From Gemmataceae bacterium (GTDB lineage: Bacteria > Planctomycetota > Planctomycetia > Gemmatales > Gemmataceae): a stretch of 64,000 nucleotides of DNA. The stretch lies in NCBI GenBank assembly GCA_019636445.1, contig JAHBXO010000014.1, positions 1 through 64,000 on the forward strand, read 5' to 3'. Under the pieces are notes generated by a model. It saw only the letters and a list, made by a program, of their open reading frames with translations, was not told where the DNA came from and did not search any database. The translations under genes and the position numbers were made by a program. Below are positions 11,150 to 19,820 of the stretch, in pieces. The stretch's first letter is position 1; each line of letters opens with the position of its first letter.

Positions 11150-12478
11150 TTACCCCATCAGTTCCCGGATCGGCGTCCCGTCGCTGACGATGTGCGATGG
11201 CCGCCCCTGCGGCGTGTACAGCATCTTGTCCGGGTCGATGCCGAGCTTCCGGTAGATGGTGCTCGCGAAATTCTCGGGCGAGAGGACCCGCTCGACGGCG
11301 GAGAAACCGTTCCGATCCGTCGCGCCGACGACCTGCCCGCCGGGCGTCTTGCCACCGGCGAAGAGCACGCTCATCGCGTTCGCCCAGTGGTCGCGCCCGG
11401 CCTTGGTTTGGCCGGCGAGCGTGCTGATCTTGGGCGTGCGGCCGAACTCGCCCAGCGCGATCACCATCGTGCTGTCCAGCAGGCCGCGCTGGTCAAGGTC
11501 GGAGATGAGCGCCGCAACGGTGTTGTCCCACTGCGGGAGGCGCTTGCGACAGGCGTCGAAGAGGTCGGAGTGGTGGTCCCAACCACCATCGTAGATGGTG
11601 ATGAAGGGCACGCCGGCCTCGACGAGCCGCCGGGCCAGCAGGGCGCGCTGGCCGAAACCGTTGCGGCCGTAGCGGTCCCGCACCTTGTCCGGTTCGCGGT
11701 GGATTTCGAACGCCGCCTGGGCCTCCTTCGAGCGCATCAGTTCGTTGGCCTGCTTGTACTGGTCGTCCATCGCCAGCGCCGGGTCGCCGGCGGTCTTGTC
11801 GAGGATGCGCTGGAAGCGGTCCACTTCGGCGCGCACGTCGGTACGGTCGGCGAAGCGGCCTTCCGTCAGGCCGGAGGGCAGCGCCACGTCGCGGACGCGG
11901 AAGCCGGAACTGTTCGGGTCGCCGTCCGAAACGAACGGAGCGTACTTCGCGCCGAGGAAGTTGGGCCCCCCGGAGCGGGACATGCTGGGCATGCTGAAGT
12001 AGGCGGGCAGGCCGGCGGGCGCGGGCTTCTCGTGCGCGACCACGGAGCCGAGGCTCGGGTGGAAGCTGACGAACGCCCCGCAGCCGACGGGGATGCGCGG
12101 CGGCGCGCCGGTCATCATGTAATGGTTGCCGGCGCCGTGGTTCCCCTGATCGTGTCGGATGGAACGCACCATCGCGAACTTGTTCGAGAGGTTCGCGAGC
12201 TGCTTCATGTGCTCGGAGAAGAGCATCCCGGTCGTGCGCGTCGGGATGGCCTTGAACTCGCCGCGGTATTCGGCGGGCGCATCCGGCTTCGGGTCGAATG
12301 TTTCGAAATGGGTGGGTCCGCCGTCCATCCAGATGAGGATGACGGACTTCGCGGCCGGCTTGAGTTCGCCGCCGGTGGAGGCCCGCAGGGCGGACGCGAG
12401 TCCGCCGCCGAGGAGCGTCGTGAGGCCGAGCTGCAGGCAGTCCCGGCGGGTGACGCCGGCGCAGTTGGTACGAGTCAT
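11150..12478 (-). CDS. DUF1501 protein (exported)
   Basis: 442 aa. The N-terminus has a Tat-like leader (TRRDCLQLGLTTLLGGGLAS). Landmarks of DUF1501: SVILIWMDGGPTHFETFDPK, FAMVRSIRHDQGNHGAGNHY, ITIYDGGWDHHSDLF, VIALGEFGRTPKIS, AGRDHWANAMSVLFAGGKTPGG and the C-terminal IDPDKMLYTPQGRPSHIVSDG. It lies 33 bp downstream of the DUF1549/1553 gene on the minus strand and is surely co-transcribed with it. The function is unknown, as for the family. Confidence 0.9.
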   Translation of the reverse strand: MTRTNCAGVTRRDCLQLGLTTLLGGGLASALRASTGGELKPAAKSVILIWMDGGPTHFETFDPKPDAPAEYRGEFKAIPTRTTGMLFSEHMKQLANLSNKFAMVRSIRHDQGNHGAGNHYMMTGAPPRIPVGCGAFVSFHPSLGSVVAHEKPAPAGLPAYFSMPSMSRSGGPNFLGAKYAPFVSDGDPNSSGFRVRDVALPSGLTEGRFADRTDVRAEVDRFQRILDKTAGDPALAMDDQYKQANELMRSKEAQAAFEIHREPDKVRDRYGRNGFGQRALLARRLVEAGVPFITIYDGGWDHHSDLFDACRKRLPQWDNTVAALISDLDQRGLLDSTMVIALGEFGRTPKISTLAGQTKAGRDHWANAMSVLFAGGKTPGGQVVGATDRNGFSAVERVLSPENFASTIYRKLGIDPDKMLYTPQGRPSHIVSDGTPIRELMG

Positions 12479-12511
12479 ATCACACTCCGATTCCCATGAT
12501 CAGTTTATCAT

Positions 12512-14704
12512 TTAATCCCCGAACACGAACTCCGGCGTGTTCAAGAGGCCCCACAACAAATCTTCCACCACTTCACGGCGCTTCACAGCCTGTTTTTCAA
12601 ATCGCACCACACACGCAGCCTTCTCGGCGTCGGTCGGCAACCGGCAATACGCCAACAGGTAGAGCTCCTCCACGATCTCAGCGGGTGACTGCTTCCCGCC
12701 CGCCAATTTCGCGGCGCGGCCATCCTCCGCGGTGATTTTCCGGCTCAGGTTCGGCGCGTTCATCAGGTGCAACGCCTGCACCACCGTCGTGTCAGTCGTG
12801 CGCTCGCACGGCGGGTCCTGGTTCGGGTCGGGTCGGCCGAACGTGTCGAGGAACGTCGAGGTTCCCCGCACCGTCCACGCCTCCATCGCCCGCGCTCCGA
12901 CTGGCATCGCGTCAAACTTTTCCGGCACGCCGGTCACTTCCGTGACGGCGTCCAGCAACACTTCGGCGCGCAATCGCTGCCGGTAGTGCCGCGAATAGTT
13001 CCGCGTGTCGCCGACGTTCGTTTCGTTTGGCAGCGACGACAGCCCGTAGACGTGACTCGTCGCGATCCGTCGGATCAGTTTCTTGAGGTCGTGGCCGTTG
13101 TCGCGGAAGTCCTTCGCGAGCGCGTCCAGCAACGCCGGGTTCGAGGGCGGGTTGGTGTCCCGCAGGTCGTCGACCGGGTCGACGAGGCCGCGCGCCATCA
13201 GTTCAGCCCAGACGCGGTTGACGATCACCTTTGCGAAGAACGGGTTGTCCTTCGAGGTCACCCACTCGGCGAGCTTGACGCGGGGATCGTCCTCGGCCGT
13301 CAACTCGAGTGGTTCGCTTAGGAGCGGCGTGGGACTCATCGCCTCGCCGGTGAGCGGGTGCTTGACCGGTCCACCGCCACGCCGGCGGCCGCCCGTGGAT
13401 GGGCCGTCGCTGGTGTAGACGATCTCCTCGCTGCCGGAAATAGGGGCGGAAATGCCGGTGCCCTTGCGGCCGATGCGGCCGAAGAACGCGGCGAAGCCAT
13501 AGAAGTCCGATTGGCCCCATTTCTCGGAGGGGTGCTGGTGGCACTTCGCGCATTCGAGCCGTACGCCGAGGAAGAGCTGGCTCACCATCGTGGTGAGTTC
13601 CTCCGGCTCACGGCGGTTGCGATAGAAAACCGTGTTGCCGTCCTTGAAGGTGCTGCCGGAGGCCGTGATGATCTCGCGGACGAACTGGTCGTACGGTTTG
13701 TTTTTGCGGAACGAATCGCGGATCCAGGAATCGAAATTGAAGGTCGCCTTGATACCGACGTGGTACGGGTTCGGGCGCAGCAGGTCGGCCCACTTGTTCG
13801 CCCAGAAGTCGGCATACTCGGGGCGGTCGAGCAGGTGATCGACAAGCTTCGCGCGATCCGGGTTTTTGAGGAAGGTCCGAGTCTCGTCTGGCGTCGGCAG
13901 CCGGCCGATGATGTCGAGGTACGCGCGGCGGTGGAAGGTCGCATCGCTCGCGGCCGCGGACGGGGTCAGCCCGAGTTGCTTGAGCTTCGCCCAGACGAAA
14001 CCGTCGATGAAATTCGATTTCGGCAATTGGTCGTAGAGTTTCGGGTCGATGGTGCCGGGGCGCGGAATGAGGATGCTGCTGACGGCGAACTTGTCCATGA
14101 AGCGCGCGGTGATGGCCGCCTCGCCGGCGATGGGGCCGGCTTTCACGATGCCGTTTGCATCGACCGTCGCGTACCCGGCATCGTTGGACTGATAGGCCGC
14201 GAGCTTCGTCACGTCCTCTTTCGATCCATCGCTGAAGTGTGCCGTCACGGAAAGGGGGATCGATTCATTGAATTTCAGCAGTCTTTCGCCTGGTGCCACG
14301 GTGATCTTTGCAAGCGTTGGCGCGTCTTTGGGCGTGCGCGGCGTTCCGGCGGCGATCCAGTCGCGGAGCAATTTGTATTCCGGGGAATCCTTCGCCAACT
14401 TCTTGCCGCCGCCATGCGGTACTTCCCCGGCGGCCTTGCGGAGGAACAGGCTGAAGTCGGGGTCGGCGGCAAAGAGCCGGCGTCCGCGGGCTTCCGTCAC
14501 GATCGCGTTGTAGTCGAAGTCCGGATCGAAGCCGAGCAATGAGAGAGGGAAACCGTTCTGACCGCGCGCCTTGCCGTGGCAGGCGCCGGCGTTGCAGCCG
14601 AAGCGAGTGAGGATCGGCTCGACGTGGCGCTCGAACGTGGGTTCGGCGGCCGGTAGGGTGGCACCGAGGCCCAACATGGCGATGATGGTGTACAAACGGA
14701 TCAT
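12512..14704 (-). CDS. Secreted DUF1549/DUF1553 protein with an Ig-like domain
   Basis: 730 aa from the ATG at 14704, which gives a good signal peptide (MIRLYTIIAMLGLGATLPAA). Longer in-frame starts upstream give unconserved sequence. The heme-like motif is unusual: RFGCNAGACHGK, a C-x4-CH spacing (Cys37 to His43) in place of CxxCH. A bacterial Ig-like (Big2) domain lies at about 130-215 (VTAHFSDGSKEDVT, SNDAGYATVDANGIVKA), followed by DUF1549 (ATFHRRAYLDIIGRLPTPDE; ECAKCHQHPSEKWGQSDFYG with a standard CxxCH) and DUF1553 (NPFFAKVIVNRVWAELMARG; C-terminal DLLWGLLNTPEFVFGD). It is the first gene of a two-gene unit with the DUF1501 gene at 11150. Confidence 0.88.
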   Translation of the reverse strand: MIRLYTIIAMLGLGATLPAAEPTFERHVEPILTRFGCNAGACHGKARGQNGFPLSLLGFDPDFDYNAIVTEARGRRLFAADPDFSLFLRKAAGEVPHGGGKKLAKDSPEYKLLRDWIAAGTPRTPKDAPTLAKITVAPGERLLKFNESIPLSVTAHFSDGSKEDVTKLAAYQSNDAGYATVDANGIVKAGPIAGEAAITARFMDKFAVSSILIPRPGTIDPKLYDQLPKSNFIDGFVWAKLKQLGLTPSAAASDATFHRRAYLDIIGRLPTPDETRTFLKNPDRAKLVDHLLDRPEYADFWANKWADLLRPNPYHVGIKATFNFDSWIRDSFRKNKPYDQFVREIITASGSTFKDGNTVFYRNRREPEELTTMVSQLFLGVRLECAKCHQHPSEKWGQSDFYGFAAFFGRIGRKGTGISAPISGSEEIVYTSDGPSTGGRRRGGGPVKHPLTGEAMSPTPLLSEPLELTAEDDPRVKLAEWVTSKDNPFFAKVIVNRVWAELMARGLVDPVDDLRDTNPPSNPALLDALAKDFRDNGHDLKKLIRRIATSHVYGLSSLPNETNVGDTRNYSRHYRQRLRAEVLLDAVTEVTGVPEKFDAMPVGARAMEAWTVRGTSTFLDTFGRPDPNQDPPCERTTDTTVVQALHLMNAPNLSRKITAEDGRAAKLAGGKQSPAEIVEELYLLAYCRLPTDAEKAACVVRFEKQAVKRREVVEDLLWGLLNTPEFVFGD

Positions 14705-14971
14705 GGTTTCAGGTCGCGGGACGGTTCGTGGTCGAACCCGGTCGGCAGGTACGGAGATTTTACCGGATCGCGGATCGAAACGCACGCCCAAAAACGAAGG
14801 AACGGGCGGTTTCCCCTGACGAAAAGTATTTTTGCATTCCCACCAGATTGCGGTATTTTCCAAACCCGATCCATCGTACAATCGGGTCATGGTTTGGTCG
14901 GCACTTCGCCGACTCCTGAAGTCGTTGGCTGCGGCCCCCGCCTTCTTCGTGAGTTCTGGTAGAGATCCGTG

Positions 14972-15361
14972 ATGGCAATGAATCTGTATGTCGGCAACAT
15001 GTCGTTCTCGACGACCGAGGACACCCTGCGCGAGGCCTTCGCCCAGTACGGGACCGTGACCAAAGTCCAACTCATCATGGACCGGGAAACCGGTCGTCCC
15101 CGCGGCTTCGCGTTCGTCGAGATGAGCGACGGCGCCGACGCGGCAATCCAAGCGCTTAACGGCGCGCAACTCGACGGCCGTCCGCTGACGGTCAACGAAG
15201 CCAAGCCCCGCGAAGATCGCGGACCGCGTGGCGGCGGCGGTGGCGGTGGTGGCGGCGGCCGGGGCGGCTACGGCGGCGGTGGCGGCGGCCGGGGCGGCTA
15301 CGGCGGCGGTAGCGGCGGCGGCCGGGGCGGCTACGGCGGCGGTGGCGGCGGCCGGTATTGA
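14972..15361 (+). CDS. Glycine-rich RRM RNA-binding protein
   Basis: 129 aa. A single RNA recognition motif spans about residues 3-80, with RNP2 LYVGNM (5-10) and RNP1 RGFAFVEM (44-51). A Gly-rich tail follows with three RGGYGGG-type units encoded by a GC-rich tandem repeat at about 15226-15359. The domain order is like the cyanobacterial Rbp and plant GRP cold-response proteins, which bind single-stranded RNA. A cold or RNA-chaperone role here is inference. The start could also be the ATG at 14978. The ribosome binding site is weak. A strong terminator follows, so the gene is probably monocistronic. Confidence 0.9.
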   Translation: MAMNLYVGNMSFSTTEDTLREAFAQYGTVTKVQLIMDRETGRPRGFAFVEMSDGADAAIQALNGAQLDGRPLTVNEAKPREDRGPRGGGGGGGGGGRGGYGGGGGGRGGYGGGSGGGRGGYGGGGGGRY

Positions 15362-15383
15362 TCCTTTCGATTAACAATCACGA

Positions 15384-15412
15384 CCCCGGCGATGTCTCGC
15401 CGGGGTTTTTTG
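15384..15412 (+). terminator. Rho-independent terminator after the RRM gene
   Basis: A 9-bp perfect GC stem (CCCCGGCGA / TCGCCGGGG) with the loop TGTC is followed by TTTTTTG. Confidence 0.9.
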
Positions 15413-15470
15413 TTTCCGCTGGTTTCCCCCGTCATTCGCAGGTAGGATGGCACCAAGACCGGAGGCGGGA

Positions 15471-15989
15471 ATGACCCTCAACGACGACGATCTCGGCGAA
15501 GGTGAAGGCGGCGGCGTCGGACTCGACTACGCCACGGCGCGCGGGCGCGAATGGCCCAGCGTCCGGCAGTTCAACGTCTTCCTCGCCAACCGCATGGGCG
15601 CGCTGCTCAAGCTCGTCAAGCAATTCGAGACCACCGACGTCCGCGTCGTCTCGCTCAACGTGGTCGAGACCACCGACTGCGCGATCATACGTCTGGTCCC
15701 CAGCGACTACGAACGCGCCTTCGAACTTCTGACAACTGGCAAGTTCCCCTTCACCGAGAGCGACTTGCTCGTCGTGAAGTTGCCCGACGACGACCGTCCG
15801 CTACTGACCATCACCAAGGCACTGCTCGCTGGCGAGATCAACCTCCACTACGCGTATCCGCTCCTGATCGGCGTGGGTCCTATGGGCAGTACCGCCCTTG
15901 CGATCCACGTGGACGACATCGAAGCCGCGGCGGCGACCCTTCAGAATCAAGGCTTTACGCTCTTCACCGAAGACGATCTCTCGGGCTGA
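15471..15989 (+). CDS. Stand-alone ACT-domain protein
   Basis: 172 aa from the ATG at 15471 (GGAGG 6-10 bases upstream); an ATG at 15447 lacks such a site. Two ACT-like beta-alpha-beta units are visible, one at about residues 33-90 (VRQFNVFLANRMGALLKLVK, a typical ACT opening) and one at about 108-165 (YPLLIGVGPMGSTALAIHVD). ACT domains bind amino acids or other small ligands and regulate enzymes. No catalytic domain is attached, so it may be a free regulatory subunit. It converges on the DcuC-like gene with one base between the stops. Confidence 0.7.
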   Translation: MTLNDDDLGEGEGGGVGLDYATARGREWPSVRQFNVFLANRMGALLKLVKQFETTDVRVVSLNVVETTDCAIIRLVPSDYERAFELLTTGKFPFTESDLLVVKLPDDDRPLLTITKALLAGEINLHYAYPLLIGVGPMGSTALAIHVDDIEAAAATLQNQGFTLFTEDDLSG

Positions 15990-15990
15990 T

Positions 15991-17307
15991 TCACACCGCG
16001 CCCAGCATTCGCAGGGCCACGCTCGCGGCCAGCCCGGCCATCAGCGGCGGTGCCACGCGCTTCACGATGTCGAACGGCTTCGCCCCCGTCAGCGTGCCGC
16101 TCATCAGCACCACCGCCGCGACCGGCGACATCGTCCGCCCCGCCGCGGCCCCCATCGACACCACCGCGCCGACCGCATTCGGATCGTGTCCCAGCGCGAC
16201 GGCCGGATCGTGGAAGAATTCGTACAGCCCCTTCGTGCTGGCGATGCCGGAGCCGGACACGAACGCGAAGAGCATCGGCACGACCGCCGCGAGCGGCAAC
16301 ATCAGTTCCGGCGAGCCGGCGATCGCATGACCCAGTGCCGCCGCGAGGCCGCAGAGTTTCATCCCTTCCGCGAAGCACGCCCCGGTGACGATCAGGCTGA
16401 TGACGTTCGTGAAGCCGTAGCCCGCGCCTTCGAAGAATTGCTTCGCGCCGTCCTTCGCATGGCCCGGCGATACGAGCAGCGCACAAAGGACGCCGACGAG
16501 CATCGCGGCGCCGATCAGCCGGCTGCCGAACGACTCGGGCGTTTTCGCCAGCCAGTCCTGCGGGATCGCGAGCAGGTTCAGCGGCGGGCCCGTGAGGAAC
16601 AGCAGCGCCAGCGGAACGAGCGGGACGGCGGCCTTGAGCACGTTGATGCGTTCGCCGCCCGCGGCCGGCTCCGGCTCCGTGGCGGTCGCGGTCCGGTTCT
16701 CGCGAACGGATTGGAACCAGAACACCAGCCCCGCGACCAGCACGTACGGGATCAGCAGCGGCGGAATGTACTGCCGCGCCAGGATCATCGTTTCCACTCC
16801 GGTCTTGCCGCGGACAGTGAGCAGTTCCGGCGCGCCGGGGTTCAGCAACTCCCCGCCGATGGACGCCCCGAGCGCCAGGCATGCCGCGATCGTCATCGGT
16901 CCATACCCGGCGGCCTTGAACAGTGGAATCACGACCGGACCGACGCACACCGCCACGCTCGTCTGGCTGATGACCGGGATGTTCACGGTGAAGGCCACGA
17001 GCAACACGCCGGGAATCAGCAGGAACCGCACGCGGCGAACGGGCTTCATCAGGAGCCGCACGAGGTGCGCGTCGCAGCCGGTGTGGCGGAGGATGTACGC
17101 GAAGCCCATGGCGCAGCAGATGGGCACGACGAATTTCTCGCTACTGAAGGTGGACAGGAATTCGCGGACGATGGCGGCGGGGTCGCCGCCGAGCGTGCCG
17201 AGGGTCATCGCCGCGAGGATCAAAACGAGGCGGACCTCGCGGCCGCGGACGATGGCGGCGACGGCCAAGCCGACGACCGCGAGGGAGAGCCACTGGATCG
17301 CGGACAT
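15991..17307 (-). CDS. DcuC-like C4-dicarboxylate transporter
   Basis: 438 aa with about 11-12 hydrophobic segments. The segment MGFAYILRHTGCDAHLVRLL followed by PVRRVRFLLIPGVLLVAF matches the conserved core of the DcuC family (PF03606), inner-membrane carriers that exchange succinate, fumarate or malate, chiefly under anaerobic conditions in enterobacteria. The second half has the LNPGAPELL and SGSGIASTKGLYEF signatures of the repeat. The charged central loop (residues about 205-225) is typical. It is a single gene on the minus strand. Its substrate is inferred from the family; a succinate-efflux role would suit the fermentation genes further right but is not shown. Confidence 0.75.
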   Translation of the reverse strand: MSAIQWLSLAVVGLAVAAIVRGREVRLVLILAAMTLGTLGGDPAAIVREFLSTFSSEKFVVPICCAMGFAYILRHTGCDAHLVRLLMKPVRRVRFLLIPGVLLVAFTVNIPVISQTSVAVCVGPVVIPLFKAAGYGPMTIAACLALGASIGGELLNPGAPELLTVRGKTGVETMILARQYIPPLLIPYVLVAGLVFWFQSVRENRTATATEPEPAAGGERINVLKAAVPLVPLALLFLTGPPLNLLAIPQDWLAKTPESFGSRLIGAAMLVGVLCALLVSPGHAKDGAKQFFEGAGYGFTNVISLIVTGACFAEGMKLCGLAAALGHAIAGSPELMLPLAAVVPMLFAFVSGSGIASTKGLYEFFHDPAVALGHDPNAVGAVVSMGAAAGRTMSPVAAVVLMSGTLTGAKPFDIVKRVAPPLMAGLAASVALRMLGAV

Positions 17308-17487
17308 GGCGGATTCCGTTCAGGAAAGGTCTTCACGATATATCGGAACGTCCGGCGATGCCGAGCGTGCCCGTTTTCGGGTTCCCGCCGGACGGCGATT
17401 CCGGGAATCTTCGAGCTTGGATTCAAGTCGGGCTGTGGATCTCGAATCCACGCAGGATAATCGGTTCGTGGCGCGGGAGGTTCACTC

Positions 17488-17661
17488 ATGACCGACGAAG
17501 CGAAACTGGGCCTGGTGGCCGGGATTCTGGCCGTGGTGGGCGTGGCGGTTTTCGGCCAGCCGAAGGAAGCCCCGCGAACCTTGCCGAAGCCGGTTCCGGT
17601 CGTCTCCGCGCCGGTCGCGCCGCCGGTGCAACTGCCGGCCGGGGTCGCGCCGGATCGCTGA
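17488..17661 (+). CDS. Small membrane-anchored protein, 57 aa
   Basis: The ATG at 17488 has GGGAGG 7-12 bases upstream. The product is a short polar start (MTDEAKLG), one hydrophobic helix (residues about 8-23, LGLVAGILAVVGVAVF) and a Pro/Val-rich tail of about 34 residues, suggesting an inner-membrane anchor with an extended tail. I do not recognise a family. It ends 4 bp from the convergent Gfo/Idh/MocA gene. The good ribosome binding site and clean topology support a real gene; there is no homology evidence. Confidence 0.5.
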   Translation: MTDEAKLGLVAGILAVVGVAVFGQPKEAPRTLPKPVPVVSAPVAPPVQLPAGVAPDR

Positions 17662-17665
17662 TCCG

Positions 17666-18802
17666 TCAGACGTCGACCCAGCGTCGCTCCCGGTGGCTGG
17701 TCAGGATCGCCTCGCCAATGCACACTTCACGATGGCCGTCGGCAAAGGTTGCGTAGAGCGGTTCGGTCGATCGGCCGGCTTCCACATCCGCGTAGATCGC
17801 ACGATAAAGTTGTTTGAAAGTATCGGGGAATCCTTCGGCGTGCCCGCCGGGGTAGCTGGCGTACGAGGCCGCGGCCGGGAAAAGTAGCGCCGGGTCGCGG
17901 ACCAGCCGTTCGTTCGGCCGGTCACGGTGGCCGATCCCGAGCACGTTGGGTTCTTCCGAATCCCAGTTCAACGACGTCTTCGAGCCGGCGAGGTCGAAGC
18001 GGAGCGCGTTCTTTCGGCCCGCCATTGTCTGGGAAACCGCCAGACAACCCCGCGCGCCGCCATGAAACCGGATCAGAATGTGGCCGGCGTCTTCCGTGTC
18101 GATCGCAACTGGTTCGCCGTCGGTCCTCGTGGCATTGGAGAAGGTTTCGCGGCCACCTCGCGGCGCCCAGCGCGTCGCGTGGACGGTTTGCAGGTCCGCG
18201 CAGACACTCTCGATTTCCAGACCTGTGATGAAACAGATCGTGTCGATCCAGTGGGTGCCGATGTCTGCAAGGGCGCGCAATGGCCCGCCGTCCGCGGCGC
18301 GCACGCGCCAGTTGAAATCGGTCGGGAACAAGAGCCAGTCCTGGAAATAACTGCCGGCGACGTGCAGGATCTCGCCAACCTGTCCGCATCGGACGCGCTC
18401 GCGCGCCTCCAGCACGAGCGGATAAAAGCGGATGTTGTAATTGACGGCCGCGACGAGCGACGACTGGCTGGCTCGCAGGACGAGCTCCGCCGTCTGCTCC
18501 GAATTCATCGCGAGCGGCTTCTCGCAAACGACGTGCTTGCCGGCGGCCAGGGCGCGACGGCACTGGTCGAAGTGCGCCGCGTTCGGTGTCGCGAGGTGGA
18601 CGGCCTCGACGGCCGGATCGGCAAGCAGTTCCTCGAATTCGGCATAGCCCCGCGGCACGCCAAGCGCCGCGGCGGCAGCCCGCGACTTCGCGGGCGTCGA
18701 ACCGAGGATGCCGACAACGTGCTGTCCGGCCCGTCGTAACGCCTCGACGTGGACCGGACCGATGAACCCGGTGCCGGCCACCGCCACGCCGAACGATTTC
18801 AT
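17666..18802 (-). CDS. Gfo/Idh/MocA family NAD(P)-dependent oxidoreductase
   Basis: 378 aa from the ATG at 18802 (GGAG 8 bases upstream); an upstream ATG at 18823 only adds seven residues. A Rossmann fold opens at residue 4 (VAVAGTGFIGPVHVEALRRA). The EKPLAMN motif (CEKPLA, Lys near residue 95) and a mid-protein IGTHWIDTICFITG segment place it in the Gfo/Idh/MocA family of sugar and polyol dehydrogenases. No export signal is visible, so it is cytoplasmic. The sugar substrate is not predictable. Confidence 0.9.
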   Translation of the reverse strand: MKSFGVAVAGTGFIGPVHVEALRRAGQHVVGILGSTPAKSRAAAAALGVPRGYAEFEELLADPAVEAVHLATPNAAHFDQCRRALAAGKHVVCEKPLAMNSEQTAELVLRASQSSLVAAVNYNIRFYPLVLEARERVRCGQVGEILHVAGSYFQDWLLFPTDFNWRVRAADGGPLRALADIGTHWIDTICFITGLEIESVCADLQTVHATRWAPRGGRETFSNATRTDGEPVAIDTEDAGHILIRFHGGARGCLAVSQTMAGRKNALRFDLAGSKTSLNWDSEEPNVLGIGHRDRPNERLVRDPALLFPAAASYASYPGGHAEGFPDTFKQLYRAIYADVEAGRSTEPLYATFADGHREVCIGEAILTSHRERRWVDV

Positions 18803-18892
18803 GAGAAACTCCGGAAGTCTCATCGAACTTTCTGAACTCGACCGCCCGCACGGTCGATAATATCGGGAGAGACCGCCTCCGGGGGATCGGCT

Positions 18893-19801
18893 ATGCGCAT
18901 TCGCAACCTGCTCGTCGGGTCCGTGTTCACGGTCCTGTTTTCATCGGCGGCTTCGGCTCAAACGACTGGTGGGGGCGGCAACACCGGTGGTGGTGGGGGA
19001 ATTTCCGGCCTTCAGACGACCAGCGGCAGCAATTTCCAGATCCAGCAGATGCAGCAGGCGCAGCAGATCTCCGGCGGCGCCACAACCGGCTCCAGCCTGA
19101 ATTCGACGAACGCCTTCAGCCAGTACTACGCGAATCCGTACTATCAGGGCCGCGCCGGATCAACTGGTCAGGACAACCCCGGCGGGTTCGGATCCGCGCT
19201 GTCGGGCGGTGGCGGCACCGGCCGCGCGGTTGGTACCACGGGTTTGAACGCCGGCCGCACCGGAGGGACCGGAGCCACCGGCGGGCGAACCGGCACGACC
19301 GGGACTGGCCTGACGCAAGTCTCGACGACGCTGGGCGGCACCGGCGGAACGGGAGGACTGAGCGGCGTCGGTGGCGGCTTGGGCGGGGGTCTGGGTGGCG
19401 GATTAGGCGGCGGTCGCACGGGCACCACGGGTTTCGGCGGGCAGGGCGGACGCGCCGGCGGCCTGGGTGGCCTGCTGGGCGGCGGTCTGGGCGGTCAACA
19501 ACAGCAACAGGGCAACGCCATCGTTCAACTGCCCCGCGATATCACCTACACAATGACGATCCGCATGCCGATGCCCAAGACCACGCCACAACAGGCCGCG
19601 GCCACCATGCAGACGGAACTCCGCGGCCTGATCGACCGCTCCACGCGAATCGCCAACCCCAAGGGGATCGAGATTCAGACGGATGGCGCCGTCGTCATCC
19701 TGCGGGGTACGGTCCGGGACGAAGAGGAAGCCGCGACTGCCGAAGGCGTCATTCGCCTGACCCCTGGCGTGAAAGTCGTCAAGAACGAACTCAAGTATTG
19801 A
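18893..19801 (+). CDS. Secreted Gly-rich protein with C-terminal BON domain
   Basis: 302 aa with a signal peptide (MRIRNLLVGSVFTVLFSSAASAQ). Residues about 25-205 are low-complexity Gly/Thr with Gln stretches and a QYYANPYYQGR segment. The C-terminal 75 residues form a BON domain (MQTELRGLIDRSTRI, VILRGTVRDEEEAATAEGV, PGVKVVKNEL), a module that binds phospholipid or envelope surfaces (as in OsmY). An envelope or surface-layer role is likely. It is divergent from the oxidoreductase and convergent with the porin. Confidence 0.75.
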   Translation: MRIRNLLVGSVFTVLFSSAASAQTTGGGGNTGGGGGISGLQTTSGSNFQIQQMQQAQQISGGATTGSSLNSTNAFSQYYANPYYQGRAGSTGQDNPGGFGSALSGGGGTGRAVGTTGLNAGRTGGTGATGGRTGTTGTGLTQVSTTLGGTGGTGGLSGVGGGLGGGLGGGLGGGRTGTTGFGGQGGRAGGLGGLLGGGLGGQQQQQGNAIVQLPRDITYTMTIRMPMPKTTPQQAAATMQTELRGLIDRSTRIANPKGIEIQTDGAVVILRGTVRDEEEAATAEGVIRLTPGVKVVKNELKY

Positions 19802-19820
19802 TCACCCGCGTGATCCGTTC

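Noticed and set aside
15226..15359. GC-rich tandem repeat as a stand-alone repeat element
   Set aside because: It is the in-frame coding region for the Gly-rich tail of the RRM protein.
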